This document shows, piece by piece, positions 46,901 to 58,800 of a stretch of DNA of 64,000 nt. Source of the stretch: Paragordius varius (taxonomy: Eukaryota; Nematomorpha); the NCBI GenBank assembly GCA_964247055.1, contig OZ176055.1, positions 9,486,001 through 9,550,000 of the forward strand, read 5' to 3'. Each line of letters begins with the position of its first letter. Position 1 is the first letter of the stretch. A program made the position numbers and the translations under genes. The notes beneath the pieces were generated by a model. The model did no database searches. It had not been told where the DNA came from and worked only from the letters and a program-made list of their open reading frames with translations.

Positions 46901-49900
46901 GGGCAGCTAATATAACTTATCATTTAAGAAATATATTTTTATGGCACAGTTAATCATTTTTCAGTATTGTCTTAAATTTAAACGAAATTTCATTTTTTTC
47001 AAATATAGGTAATTCAATTTTACACTAAACATAAATTATGTGTTCTAATATAATTCATTTTTATAAGAAATATATTTTTATGGCATAGTTTATTATTTTT
47101 TCAGTATTGTATTAACAATAAACGAAATATCATTTTTTAATAATATAAAATAATTTAAATTCACCCTAAACATAAATTATGTGTTTTCGGACTAATATAA
47201 TTCATCATTAATAAGAAATATATTTTTATAAATGGCATAGTTTATTATTTTTTCAGTATTGTATTACAATAAACGAAATTTATTTTTAAAAATAAAAAAT
47301 AATTCAATATACACTAAAAATAAATTATGTGTTTTCGGTCAGCTAATATAACTTATCATTAATAAGAAATATATTCTTATGACATTTATTATTTTTCAGT
47401 ATTGTCTTAAACAAAATTTTATTTTTTTTAAATATAGGTAATTTTCTAAAAAGCACACATTATAATTTTATTTTAGGGTGAATTCGAATTGTTCAAATCT
47501 GTAATCAATCTAATTTATATGGATTTTTTTTATTCATAGAATATTATTCACATCGTAGAGAAGGGATTAATCAAAGCGTTCGTGAAGATGTCTTTAAAAT
47601 GTTCCAAGGTAAAACTTATAAACAACTTGAAATTCTGTCTGCTCAAATTACACGTAAAATCCAAGTAAGTTTAATAATTTACTTATTTTTTTTTCGTTAA
47701 ATTACATAGTAAAAATTGAAATTATATTACGGACAAAATGTAATAATATAATTTTTTTCTAAAAGACAGCTAATTATATTACTTAAATTTTGAGATTATT
47801 TTATAGTAAACTTATTGTTTTAACCCTGAAAAGTATAAATAGAGATATAAATTGGAAACAAAATTTATTATTATATATGATTGTAATTATATGTTTGAAG
47901 GATAAATTAAGGTTTAATAAAGTATGGTCATATCTTTTGAAAGAAAGATATTTGTCTTTATATTATTACGTTTTGTCCGTATATAATTTCAATTTTTACT
48001 GTAATTTGTATTATCTGAAAAAATATGTTATTTTTATAATTACTGTATGAATGATAAAACATTGTTATTAAATATTTTGTTTTAAACAATTTTTATAAAA
48101 AAAACTTTACCATATAAGCATATTTTTTGATTTAATAATTATTATTAGGTTATTAATTAATATATATTACATTGTTAATTATACAGTAAAAATTGAAATT
48201 ATACGGACAAAACGTAAAAATATAAAAATAATATTTTTTTTTCAAAAGACAACCATACTTTTTAAACCTTAGTATGTATTACATATATAAAATATTTACC
48301 TGCCTACTGTAAAATAGAAAATTGATAGGGTTACCTATTTACATCTCTATTTGATACAATTTTCGATTAAAATAATAAGTTATATCGAAAATAATCAAAA
48401 TTTAAAAAGTAGCGTTGTCTTTTAAAAAAAATATTTGTCTGTATATTTTTACGTTTTGTCCGTATAATTCCAACCTACTATACAATTTAAAAATATTTGC
48501 ATGTAAAATATTCTTGACAGTATAATAAATTTACATATTTTTGCTTTAATTTAGCTGTTCATATTCATTACACTTTTTTTTAATCATAATAATGTGAAAT
48601 AGACGCAAGAGAATATCGATATTGGTTATTGGGAATCGTTGCTTAAACAACTCCACGCCTATATGGCGAAAGCGAGATTACGTGAAAAACATTCGGAATA
48701 TCTGAAAAATCAATTGTTTAGAATTAAGCTAGAACAGGCTAATAATTTGACCCAAGAAAATAATGCTGATATTAGTAGCAAAACGAAAAATAATAATTAT
48801 ACTGATAATCCACCTAGTACTAATAAAGCTGAGCAGCCTTTATTTCCTGGCATAATGTTGAAAGATGGTGCCAAAAAAGATAAAATATCTAACATAAGCC
48901 ATGAACCCAATGTTACTTATGCTGATAAGAAGTGTGAATTGGAAAATGATATACCTACTACTTCATCGAAGTAGGAATTTAGTTTCATCTTTATAAAGCT
49001 ACTTTAGCGTTTTTAATTTTTTAAAATTTACAGTAAAAACTGAAAATATACGAACAAAACATAAAAATAAAGATTTTTCTAAAATACAACCATACTTTTT
49101 TTAAACCTTAATTTTTCTTATATAAATTATATAACTACAATTGTAAAATATATAATTGATTGTTATATCGATATACATATCAATTTCATACTTTGAAGTT
49201 TAAAACCATTAGTTTTATTTAAAAAAACAAGATTCCAAAATCTTTTGAAAAATAATATTTGACGTTATATTTTACGTTTTGTATCTATTGTTTCAATTTT
49301 TACTGTATCGAATTTATTAAGTATAAAAATGGTTTCAAAAATTTAATTTTCTTATAACTTTGTTTAAAGTTAAACCAATCGATCCATAAATGAAATTTAA
49401 ATAACTAGAAAACAAAATTACCAATAATTTTTTTAATGATTGTTATAAAATTGGTTAATATATAATAATCTCTATTTATTGCATTCGAAGATTTATAAAA
49501 ATTTTGGATAATAAATAATTAAGGAAATTATTTTTTTTGTAATCAAAAACCGTTTATAACAAATTTAATTAAGATTCATCCTAATTTTATCGCACTAACA
49601 CATACATATTTTATAGTACCAGAATGCCACAATCTAAAATCAACACCAATACCAATACACGCGATATAAATCATCCTATGGAAAAAATGGGGAATCAAAA
49701 TGCATCAGCTGATTTTGAGGAAGGATCTGACGACACCGAAGAAAACGACGACAACACTTTAGATGAAACTGAATCAGCTGTTCGAGCTTACGAAAGGGGT
49801 AATTATTCGCCCCCACCCCTGATTTCGGAAAAATTGGTTGATAAAGACGCCCTCATCTCCGAACAAGACGAGGAATTGAGGCGAGAAGAAGCCCTAAGGA

Positions 49901-52152
49901 TGTGTTTCCTTAAAACGGGTTCTATAAAGGTTTGAAAGTTTTTTACAATTTTTACAGTATGCATTTTATTGATTGCTTATTTCACAACACTATAGTAGGG
50001 CGATTCGCAACACAGTAAGTAGTGTATGGAAAAAACAACGAAATGTTGAATAAACAATTATTTCGTCTGCTTTTTTCCATACACACTTGTTTTGCAAATC
50101 GCTCTACTATAGTGTGAAATAAACAACCATTAAAATGCATACTGTATTTAAATTTTGTGGGTTTTTACATTGTGTTTCACAACTATATCGATACAATTAT
50201 TATGTATTATACATTTTGTGTAAAATATGTAGTATTCACCCGAAGATTTAATGATCAAAGAAGTTTGTAACGGTATGGCATTGGCTGATCAAATTGATGC
50301 CGAAGTCATTGGTGAGGACCCACAAAAGTAAAATTAAATAATAACCGTTTTAAACAAAATACTATATGGGTTTTTGATATCAAAACCATTTTATATACCC
50401 AAAAAACTAAAACTGAAACCAAAAATTTGTTTAGATTTAAGACTATGTTTAAAAACATTTTTTCAAAGCTTTTACAAAATATTTATGTATGTGTTGCATT
50501 TTAGATTAGCCGCATCCTCAATGTTTAGTGTACAAGTTCCGCTTGAAGAAGTTTACCTCTGGAGCGATAAATATAAACCGAGAAAACCGCGGTTTTTTAA
50601 TCGAGTCCACACCGGTTTTGAATGGAATAAATATAATCAAACACATTACGATTTTGAAAATCCGCCGCCCAAAGTCGTACAAGGCTATAAATTTAACATT
50701 TTTTATCCGGACTTGATTGATAAAAATTTGACACCACAATACATTATAACTCCATGTTATGAACCGGGGGAGAATCATTACACTGGTAAATATTATTTTC
50801 TAACACAGAAATTAAGTTTCATTGGGATAAGATTAATCAGTAAAAATTAAGTTTTTCAAAAATGGGAAATTGTAACATAATTTTGTAGTTTTTATTTTTC
50901 TAAACAGTTTTTGAGATTAGAGTTGGGTTAAAGCTTTTTTTACCACCCTTATTTATATAGGCTCAATCTAATAAATATATATATATATATATATGAGGAT
51001 TATATTTATAAGAGTGATAAAAATACAAATGCATCCACCGTATTATAATTATTGTTATGTTTAAATTAAAAGTTACATACCAATAATTATTATTTTTAAA
51101 CACAAAAGTATTACTTTTTACAACTTTAAATAATTTGTAAATAATTTTTCGGAATGTTCTTTTTTTATTTTAAATTGTTCATTGAAGAGTTTGTCCCAAA
51201 AGAAACGTCTCTTGTAGTTTTTTTATCCATAACGTTCTATTATTTGAGCTAAGTTTATATCTAATTTGTGTTAAGCTAGATCCTCTTGAATTGTTTGCAG
51301 GAGGTATGTTTAATGTGGTCTCCCAGCTTTAGAATGAAACATGGTTTAGTATTTGGGACGGATCTCTGCTATATATATATATATATATATATATACCCGC
51401 TCATCTTAACGTACCCATTTGGATGATATCGGCTATTGATATTATTTTTAGCACACTGTGGGGTCATGGTTCGTTGTGTGTGTTTAATTTGCTTGGGATC
51501 TGCAAATATAAGTTTGTATTTTAAATTTAACGTTCTGATTGAAGTAATTTAGCGTTGAGCGTGTTTGTCAGTGCCAATGTTTGCATCGCTTTGGTGTAGA
51601 ATTGCTATTGTTGCAAGGTTAATATATCTGTTTGATAGAATAGTTTCCCACGAGTTGAATTTTTCAGAATTGAGTTATGCTAGGCTTGACAATTTCTTCA
51701 AGTCTTCCACCTGTCTATATTTTATCTCCCAGATAAACAAAGCTCTCAACTGTCTCAATCTCAAACTTGTTGATGATTTAGCTTTTTTGCCATATAAAAT
51801 TTAGGTAATTTACTTGGAAGGGTTGAAAGATTAGTAGTACATTTTTTCTGTAACCAGCATTTGCATTGTGGGCATTGGATGGAATTGCTTTTAACATCTT
51901 TTTGCCGCATTTTCGGCATGGGTATTCAATTTTTTTTGATTGCATTCATCATTACATAAAATATATTTTTTAGCGCTCACCCCTGATTTTGCCATCTTGC
52001 GGTTTACGGCCGGACCTCCTTACGAAGATATCGCCTTCAAAATTGTCAATCGTGAATGGGAAATATCTTATCGCCGCGGGTTTCGATGTCAATTCTACAA
52101 CAATATTTTCCAACTTTGGTTCCACTTTAAACGCTTCCGATACAGGAGATAG
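43943..52152 (+). CDS. CACTIN: Cactin, splicing-associated nuclear protein
   Basis: Ten exons give 702 residues: 43943-44323, 44850-44941, 45406-45568, 46084-46195, 47540-47664, 48603-48970, 49617-49929, 50233-50327, 50505-50785, 51974-52152. The N-terminal part holds KSLETPEEKRARRLAKK and YTNVDNPFGDPNL; the middle (about 125-330) is the coiled Cactin_mid region (FREWEQQEDKFHLEQ, AKPIDLLAKYIN, YTYLNGLTIPDLEDLLEDI, WKDITTIVADELEKL). An acidic, poorly conserved linker follows (about 340-480). The end (about 560-702) is the Cactin C-terminal domain: KPRKPRFFNRVHTGFEWNKY, FAILRFTAGPPYEDIAFKIV, LWFHFKRFRYRR. Human Cactin (758 residues) binds the spliceosome and is needed for splicing and sister-chromatid cohesion; the fly protein binds Cactus. 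The Arg/Ser-rich N-terminal extension of vertebrates is missing here. Introns are 177-1344 nt and hold MITEs, an intronic satellite and a LINE piece; none is ultra-short. Confidence 0.95.
46384..47510. repeat. intronic satellite made from the core of MITE family A
   Basis: Seven tandem units of about 149 bp. GTGTTTTCGGGCAGCTAATA or a variant occurs near 46446, 46594, 46743, 46892, 47040, 47179 and 47329. Each unit also has ATAATTCAAATTCACCCTAA, AAGAAATATATTCTTATGGC and TTTTTTCAGTATTGTCTTAA. A single family-A right end (TTTTAGGGTGAATTCGAATT) closes the array. It fills most of Cactin intron 4. Confidence 0.9.
47707..48001. mobile_element. MITE family B in Cactin intron 5
   Basis: TAGTAAAAATTGAAATTATA at the left, CGTTTTGTCCGTATATAATT and CAATTTTTACTG at the right, about 295 bp. 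Confidence 0.8.
48184..48478. mobile_element. MITE family B in Cactin intron 5, second copy
   Basis: CAGTAAAAATTGAAATTATA then CGGACAAAACGTAAAAATAT at the left; CGTTTTGTCCGTATAATTCC at the right, with the last bases drifted. One of the best preserved left ends. Confidence 0.8.
49031..49305. mobile_element. MITE family B in Cactin intron 6
   Basis: CAGTAAAAACTGAAAATATA at the left, TTTACGTTTTGTATCTATTG then TTTCAATTTTTACTG at the right, TA on both flanks. Confidence 0.78.
49953..50146. mobile_element. MITE family C, best-preserved hairpin copy
   Basis: TACAGTATGCATTTTATTGA at one end and TTAAAATGCATACTGTA at the other. The two arms pair over almost their whole length (TTTCACAACACTATAGTAGG with CTACTATAGTGTGAAAT; GTGTATGGAAAAAAC with CTTTTTTCCATACAC). 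It fills Cactin intron 7. Confidence 0.83.
50970..51396. repeat. TA microsatellites in Cactin intron 9
   Basis: TA runs near 50976-50994 and 51370-51395. Confidence 0.75.
51220..51800 (-). mobile_element. LINE fragment, C-terminal part of a reverse transcriptase
   Basis: On the minus strand, in several frames: FEIETVESFVYLGDKI, a typical stretch after the catalytic core of non-LTR reverse transcriptases, then KLFYQTDILTLQQ, then DIIQMGTLR and finally TYLLQTIQEDLA, in the order expected for the C-terminal region. Stops and frame changes show it is long dead. It sits antisense in Cactin intron 9 and differs in sequence from the larger LINE downstream. Confidence 0.6.
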
Positions 52153-52364
52153 AAAATTGATATTTTTTGATTTACAAATTTTACATACATACATACATAT
52201 ATATATATATGGCAAATAAATTTTCTTTCCTTTTGTTTAAATATGATTTTAGGTTTATGAAGCATTACAATTATCCTTAAGTTTTTACAATATATATAGG
52301 GTAAGTAAATTATTATTTAGATAAAATATGTTATAAGTATCTTTCATTAATGAATAGATGAGGT

Positions 52365-55155
52365 GCTTATGCTTTGCTGATATCATTGGTTGGTTATTCC
52401 CAAGTCGTAAACGACTTTTTGGATATAGTTTTCATTATTGATTTCCACTTTTTTCTATCTTATATTGTTACATTCATCTTAATCTCTTCTTTTATCATGT
52501 CCAATTACCTCATCGGTGTTCGGCCTCGTTTCCTTAGTCTTTTTACCTTCCCAAACCCAAACATTGTGTCTTTCTCTAGAGAATTTAATCGCATGACATG
52601 ACGAAAATATATTAACGTACTTTTTAATATTATCTCCAAGATGTTTCCTTTAGGATTTATTTCTATAGTTATATTTTGATCTTAATTTTATCTTTCCAGG
52701 ACCTAGCATACAGCAGCTCCTTTCAAAAGCCATGACACTTTCTTTGTCTCTTTTTCTGAGAGTCCAGCTCTCAGAACCATACGTGGTGACCTGGAGAAAA
52801 CAATAAAATAATCTTTTATCAACCCTTACGCTTTTGTTTTTCCAAATCTTTATTAATTTGGTGATCGCTTCTCTACCCAATCCTATTTCTGATGTCAGGA
52901 GTTAAAGGGCCATCCTCGGAAATTATAGCACCTAAAAACGTTACTACTTTTATTTTCAATTTGATAATTGTAGGCTTTTCCAGCACATAATATTTTGGTT
53001 TTGTTAGGGTTAAGCATACGATCATTACTCAAACTTTCTTTCCGAATCTTTTCAATCAATTCCATTAAATCATTTACACTTTCAGACATAAGGTGGTGAT
53101 ATCGTTTGCAAACCTCAAATTATTGATTGTTCTCCCTCCTATTCTTTCTCCAATATTTTTACCATCTAACTTTCATATCATTTCTGTGCACATATTGAGC
53201 AGATAAGGGGATAAGCAACACCTTTGTCTTGTGAGTCCCCTGCTGATGATCTTATAATCGCTCTTTGTTTTACATACCCAATGATGTTTTACTGATGGCT
53301 CTTTGTTTTACATAGAGAGAACTAATTTTTTAAGTGGGAGTATACCCCTATCTTTAATGTTTCCCACAAGGAGTCATAATTTATTGAATCAAAAGCTTGT
53401 TTGTAATCGATAAAACACATGTATAATTCTGTCTGAAACTCCCTTTAGCGTGACCTTACTAGCGTGGCTAATAAGAACTATGTTTTGGTAGTTTTCGCAC
53501 TAGATTACATCACTTTTTTGTATATTGGGAGATATACTGATGATATCCAGTCTTTTGGTCACTCACATGTTTCCCTCACCTTTTGGTATAACAACGTTTC
53601 TACAGTAATAGCCATGAACTATATTGGGATATGGTCTAATACCTCGCTTTGTTGTTAGGAACCTGTTTTAAGTCTAAATCAACCTCCTCTCTTAGTATAT
53701 CTGGATCTCCTCTTTTAATTGTAACCCTTTTGCTTGAGGGGCATATAGAGATTTTGGGTGTATTCCATCCATCTTTCTCGAGCTTCTGTTTGATTGCACA
53801 ATATGGTGCCATTCTCTTTTTCAATCTTTAGGGATGATATATAGGATTTGTAAATCATTTGCTTCAGTTTTTGAAACATTGGCTGCAATAATCTTTTTTT
53901 ATTAATTATTTCCACTTCCAGACATTGTTTATTAAGAAAATCTTCATAATCCTTCCCTGTTTGTCGTTAAAATTCTTTCTTATATATTTAACCATATTAT
54001 TATCCCCCTTAATTTAGCTTTTCTTCTGCTATTTCTAAGCTCTTTTCTGACATCCATTCATTATCTTTCCTCTTTACCATTTGCACTTTTTCTTTTGCCA
54101 CTTTATAATTAACTTTTATCGCTCCCCATAGTTGTTCGGAACTACATTCATTGCCTAATCTATCTAATCCATCTTTTATTTTTGATCTAAAACTATTTGG
54201 AATGTTCCGGTTGTCATATCTGTATGTCTGTTTAACATTATTTCTAATGATTTTAAGTTTAAGTTTTGTTAAAAGCTTATGATCGCTAGAGCAATCACTG
54301 CTTTTGCTTGTTTTTGTATTGAGTATAGAGTTTTTCCATTTTTGTGGACATATTACGGTAAAAATTGAAATTATACGGACAAAATGTAAAAATATAAAGA
54401 CATTTTTTTCAAAAGACAACCATACTATATTAAACCCTAATAATTTTATATATAACTCATTGTTTTAACAAAGTGTAATATAGAATATATATTGGCAACA
54501 CAATCAATGACATATTTTACGATTGTTATTAAATGCTTTTAATAGGATAAATCAAGGTTTAAAAAGTATAATTGTCTTTTGAAAAACAATTTTTGTCTTT
54601 ATATTACATTTTGTCCGTATAATTTCAGAATTTACTTTATCTAATCGATTTGATTTTTGTATTTGCCGCAAGGAGAGGTCCTTGTGTATAGTATTGTGTT
54701 GTGGAAGCGTATTGGTTATCATCATATCGTTTTCCTGGCAAAAATTGATCAATTGCCCAGCGTTTCGTTCTCCCAATCCATATGGCCTCAGCTTTTCATT
54801 AAAATCCTCTATGTCTTCTTTAGGAGCATTTGACGTAGGAACATAGACTGCTATATATGTAAATTCAAGTGGTTTAGCAATCAGCCCAATTCTTTGTGTA
54901 TAATGAGACAATTATTCAATTTGTTTTTTATTAATACCGCAACGCCTTCTGATTTTTGGTCATCTCTCACCGATCTTAACGATGTATATTTTTCGTTTTG
55001 TGCTTTGGCGTTACCTTTTTGCTTAGTCTACGTTAAACCCAGTATATCCAAGTTCAATCTTTCCACATTTCTCTTTCAATTCTAACCTGTTTAATTTCTG
55101 TTAATGAACGCACATTCCAGCATCCGATTTTAAACGGGTGCGTCTGTTGCATAGT
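52365..55155 (-). mobile_element. decayed non-LTR retrotransposon (LINE) with endonuclease and RT
   Basis: Reading down the minus strand: IGCWNVRSL near 55125, the start of an APE-type endonuclease; FTYIAVYVPTSNAPKEDIED and NDMMITNTLPQHNT, its later parts; then the reverse transcriptase with RCCLSPYLLNMCTEM near 53200, INNLRFANDITTL near 53130 (the FADD box reads FAND), LNPNKTKILCAGK near 53000, TYGSESWTLRKRDK near 52775 and RKRGRTPMR with LDMIKEEIKMNVT near 52500. The frame is broken in many places, so it is inactive. The motif style fits RTE or related clades, not resolved further. A family-B MITE (54356-54637) interrupts it between endonuclease and RT. Ends are approximate. Confidence 0.8.
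54356..54637. mobile_element. MITE family B nested in the LINE
   Basis: CGGTAAAAATTGAAATTATA then CGGACAAAATGTAAAAATAT at the left; TTTTGTCCGTATAATTTCAG and AATTTACTT at the right. It inserted after the LINE. Confidence 0.82.
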
Positions 55156-55428
55156 GTATACAAAAAAATAAATAGCCAGGATAGTGAAATAATATATATA
55201 TATATATATATATAAGAATTAAACTTTATAAGTGTTGTCAATTTTTGATAAAAATTTGAATTTTTCGATTAATATTACTCTTAATGATAATTAAGTAAAT
55301 TAAATGATTTTTAATAAAGAAAAAAAGATAAGATGTTAAATATTGTGTATAAACATTTTAGTTTATCAATTTATTAGTATTTTATTTCGAAAAATCGGAT
55401 TTTTTTTCTGTATTATGGTCAACATTTA

Positions 55429-55504
<76 letters not shown>

Positions 55505-55883
55505 AGTAAGATATGATTATTATATATGGCATCATCAGGCATTAATATATTTCTTCATTCAACAATCTTTCATACACAGGAAAAAAAGTAAAAATTAGGC
55601 AATATATTGATCACATTAAAAATGTAAGGGATATCATTTCATTGAAGGTCAATTATATTTTCAATATTGATCTAAATTTATTTATGGAATTAGGGAAAAT
55701 ATATATTTAAATATATAGGTTGAGTATAATATTGAGACGACTCTTTCAAGTAACAAGAATGTTTTTCTATTATTTTGACTTCATATTTTGTGCGGAAAAA
55801 AGAGGATTGGTATATGGTAAGGCATATTGAATAACACTAATAATTGCCATTTTTGTCTAAAGATTTTTATTTAAAAATAATAA
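55156..55883. other. gap between LINE and HYOU1 with TA microsatellites
   Basis: Holds TA-rich simple repeats at 55195-55214 and, longer, 55434-55502. The rest is unremarkable AT-rich DNA that probably contains the HYOU1 3' UTR. Confidence 0.6.
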
Positions 55884-58800
55884 TTATAATTCTTCGGGCG
55901 GGTGTTTGGATTTCTTTTGTTGGTTCGGAGTTTTAGGGCTTTCGCTATCCTCAGAAGGTAAAATTGGTATTTCGTTTTCTTGGCTAGATTCTGAGTCTAA
56001 ATATCAATGGTTATATATTATGATTGATTGTATTCGACTAAAAAGTTAATAATACTTTAAGGAAATAACTAATAATTAAATTAAAAGTCAGAAATAGATA
56101 AAACTTATATTGCAATCATATAGGTCCTAAGTAACAGATTACTTCACATAATAAAAAACTTTTTACACATATATTAAACTGTTCTAAATGATTCAACAAA
56201 TTCAACTTCTTATACAACTATAGTAACCTTGAGCGTTGGATTCTGTCTTTTCACTCTGTTCCCCTTGTTCCTCTTTTTGTGCCGCTTTTTTACTTTTATC
56301 CATGAATTCTTTAACTTTGTCTTTGAGTTTAAGGTTTTCAGTCAAAATTTTGGCTTGATTCATTGCTTCGGCCCGTCCTTTATTGCGAAGGTAGGTTAGT
56401 TCTTTCGATAATTCGTCTCGTTTTTCTTTGATAACTTTGGCGAGTATAGGTGGATTTTGATGATAAGATATGCTTTTAAACGTATCAACCGTTTGATTAA
56501 ACCATAACTATAAAACAATGTTAAAATTATAAAATTAAAATTAGACAAAACGTAAAAAGTAAACGACAAATATATATCTATTCTTATACAGACAACCCTG
56601 ATTTTTAGTAAGTAGGAATTATCGTTTTAGGTTGCAAAGTAGAAATAGAGATATAACCTAATTACCAACTCAATTATATATTTCACAATTGTAATAATTT
56701 GGGTTATATAGAAATCAAAGTTTAAAAAGGGCTTTTTTAACATTTATCTTTTAGAATTTATGTTTTGTGTTTAATTTTGATTACATACTGCATTTGCATT
56801 GAATTCTTACCTGAGTTGCATTGTAGAGCGTTTCAATTTTCTCAATTTCAACCGGAGTAAAAATGGGTTTTTCCGTCAACCAAGTCATATTTTTAACCGT
56901 GACCAAAAATTCTTTGGTTTCATTAAGGACTCGAAACATTTTATCGAGTCCCTTGAACGCTTTATCAAACATAACTATCCGATCATCGATTGGTTTAAGG
57001 GCCAATTTCAAGTCTGACAACATTTGACTAAGTTCCTAAAATGATAATAAATATAATATTCTATTGAATCTTTAATAAATCTTTCTTTTTCATAAATATC
57101 CATTTATATTTAATTTTATTTTAATGATTGGAGTTTCCGAAAACATTCTAAGATCTCTAGTATTAATAAAATTAATCGTGTTTTAGGATAATGCCAGAAA
57201 TAAATGAATATATGTAAGATATATTATCTACATTTTTTAGAGAGTACATTATATAAATTTATTGTTGGTTATTAGAAACCAATTTAATTGAAAACAATTA
57301 TGCCAAATTTTAAACCTATTGATCGTAAAAAGATATTATTTTAGGCATATCCAAAGCGAAAATTGATATCTAGTTAATTAATCCTTTATAAAAAAAATTT
57401 CAAAATTTGCAATTAAAAAACGCCAAAAATGTAATTTAATATACTTTTTTAAGTTTTAATTTATTTAAAAACCATATAATTACATAGAAAAATACCTCTT
57501 TACCAGCTTTAAAACCATGGTCATCATACCAAGCTGAAAGCTTGGTAAGTTTTGACAATATAGCATCCCGCTCTTGAGTTGAACTAAAATTTCGGAAAAT
57601 CTCATCATGTTCAAACTTATCTCTCGTGTTAAATATGGCCGCTTCCAAGGAGTTTCTGCGTTCGGCTAAATCGTTTCTTTCACTTTCTTTGCGTTTGAAT
57701 TCGGCAAGTCTTATATTTCGATTGTGTAAAATATATGAAAAAAGAAGAGATATTTGATAGTTGGAAATTACGACATTATCGGACAATTTCATGAGAACCA
57801 TAAACTCATTTTATATGAAAAATCGAATTTAAAGCTTGGAAAACATTTAAATTCCATTTACGGTTTCTAGCCAAGTTTATTTATATAAACTTAATATTTA
57901 ATTAATAGGGACAAAGTATTTTTTATCCATATGTTCAAACACTAATTTTAGTTAAAAAATAAATTTTTCGTTTTGATTTGTGATATAGATAAGGATTTAC
58001 TTTCAACGTTAAATTTTATATGTCACATTTAAATAATGTAAGTATCCGAAATATAGAGTCCAAATTTTTTATAAAAAATTCACTTATAATGTTTCATCTT
58101 AATTATGTATAATAACATAAGAGTTATTACTTTGATTGTGCATCCGCAATTTCTTGATCATCGAGTTGGGGGAAATCCAAATTTGTAATTTCAAATTTTA
58201 GCGTTTCAACCAAAGCGTAATTACTAATGTTGGCCATATTGGTGTCATTTTGATTAACATTCATTTCTTGCATCTAAAACAATGAATGGATAAAATATTT
58301 ACACCTTAACAATTTCATTATAAATATGTAATTCAATAATTATGGTTTGATAATATATCAATATAATGATAAATATATTGATCATCTCAATAAATTATGG
58401 TCAAAAATACCCCTTAAACAATTAAAACATATTATCTTTCTTAAATGAAATAATCACTGCCAAAAATTAATAAAAACCCAATCATTTCTCCGTTTGTATA
58501 GTTAAATATTAACTTAAACTTTAAAAAATTTATGCAAAATCTAATGATTTTGGCACAATTATTTCCACTAAAACATAAAATCACATACATTGTTGTTAGT
58601 TTTATTGGTATCACCCCGATCTTGATTGCTATTGGTTGTTTTATCCATATTGCTATTATTATTGAAAGTTTCATCTTCTTTCCCATCTAGTTTAGTTCTA
58701 TCATTTAAATAATCTTCATTCTTGAGTGTATCATCTCGAGAATTGGTTTCGGACTCAATTTGTCCATCGCCTTCTCCTTTGAGACCAGTAAAGAATTTTT

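Noticed and set aside
51970-52219. Open frames on both strands opposite or beside the last Cactin exon
   Set aside because: Shadows of the conserved Cactin C-terminal exon.
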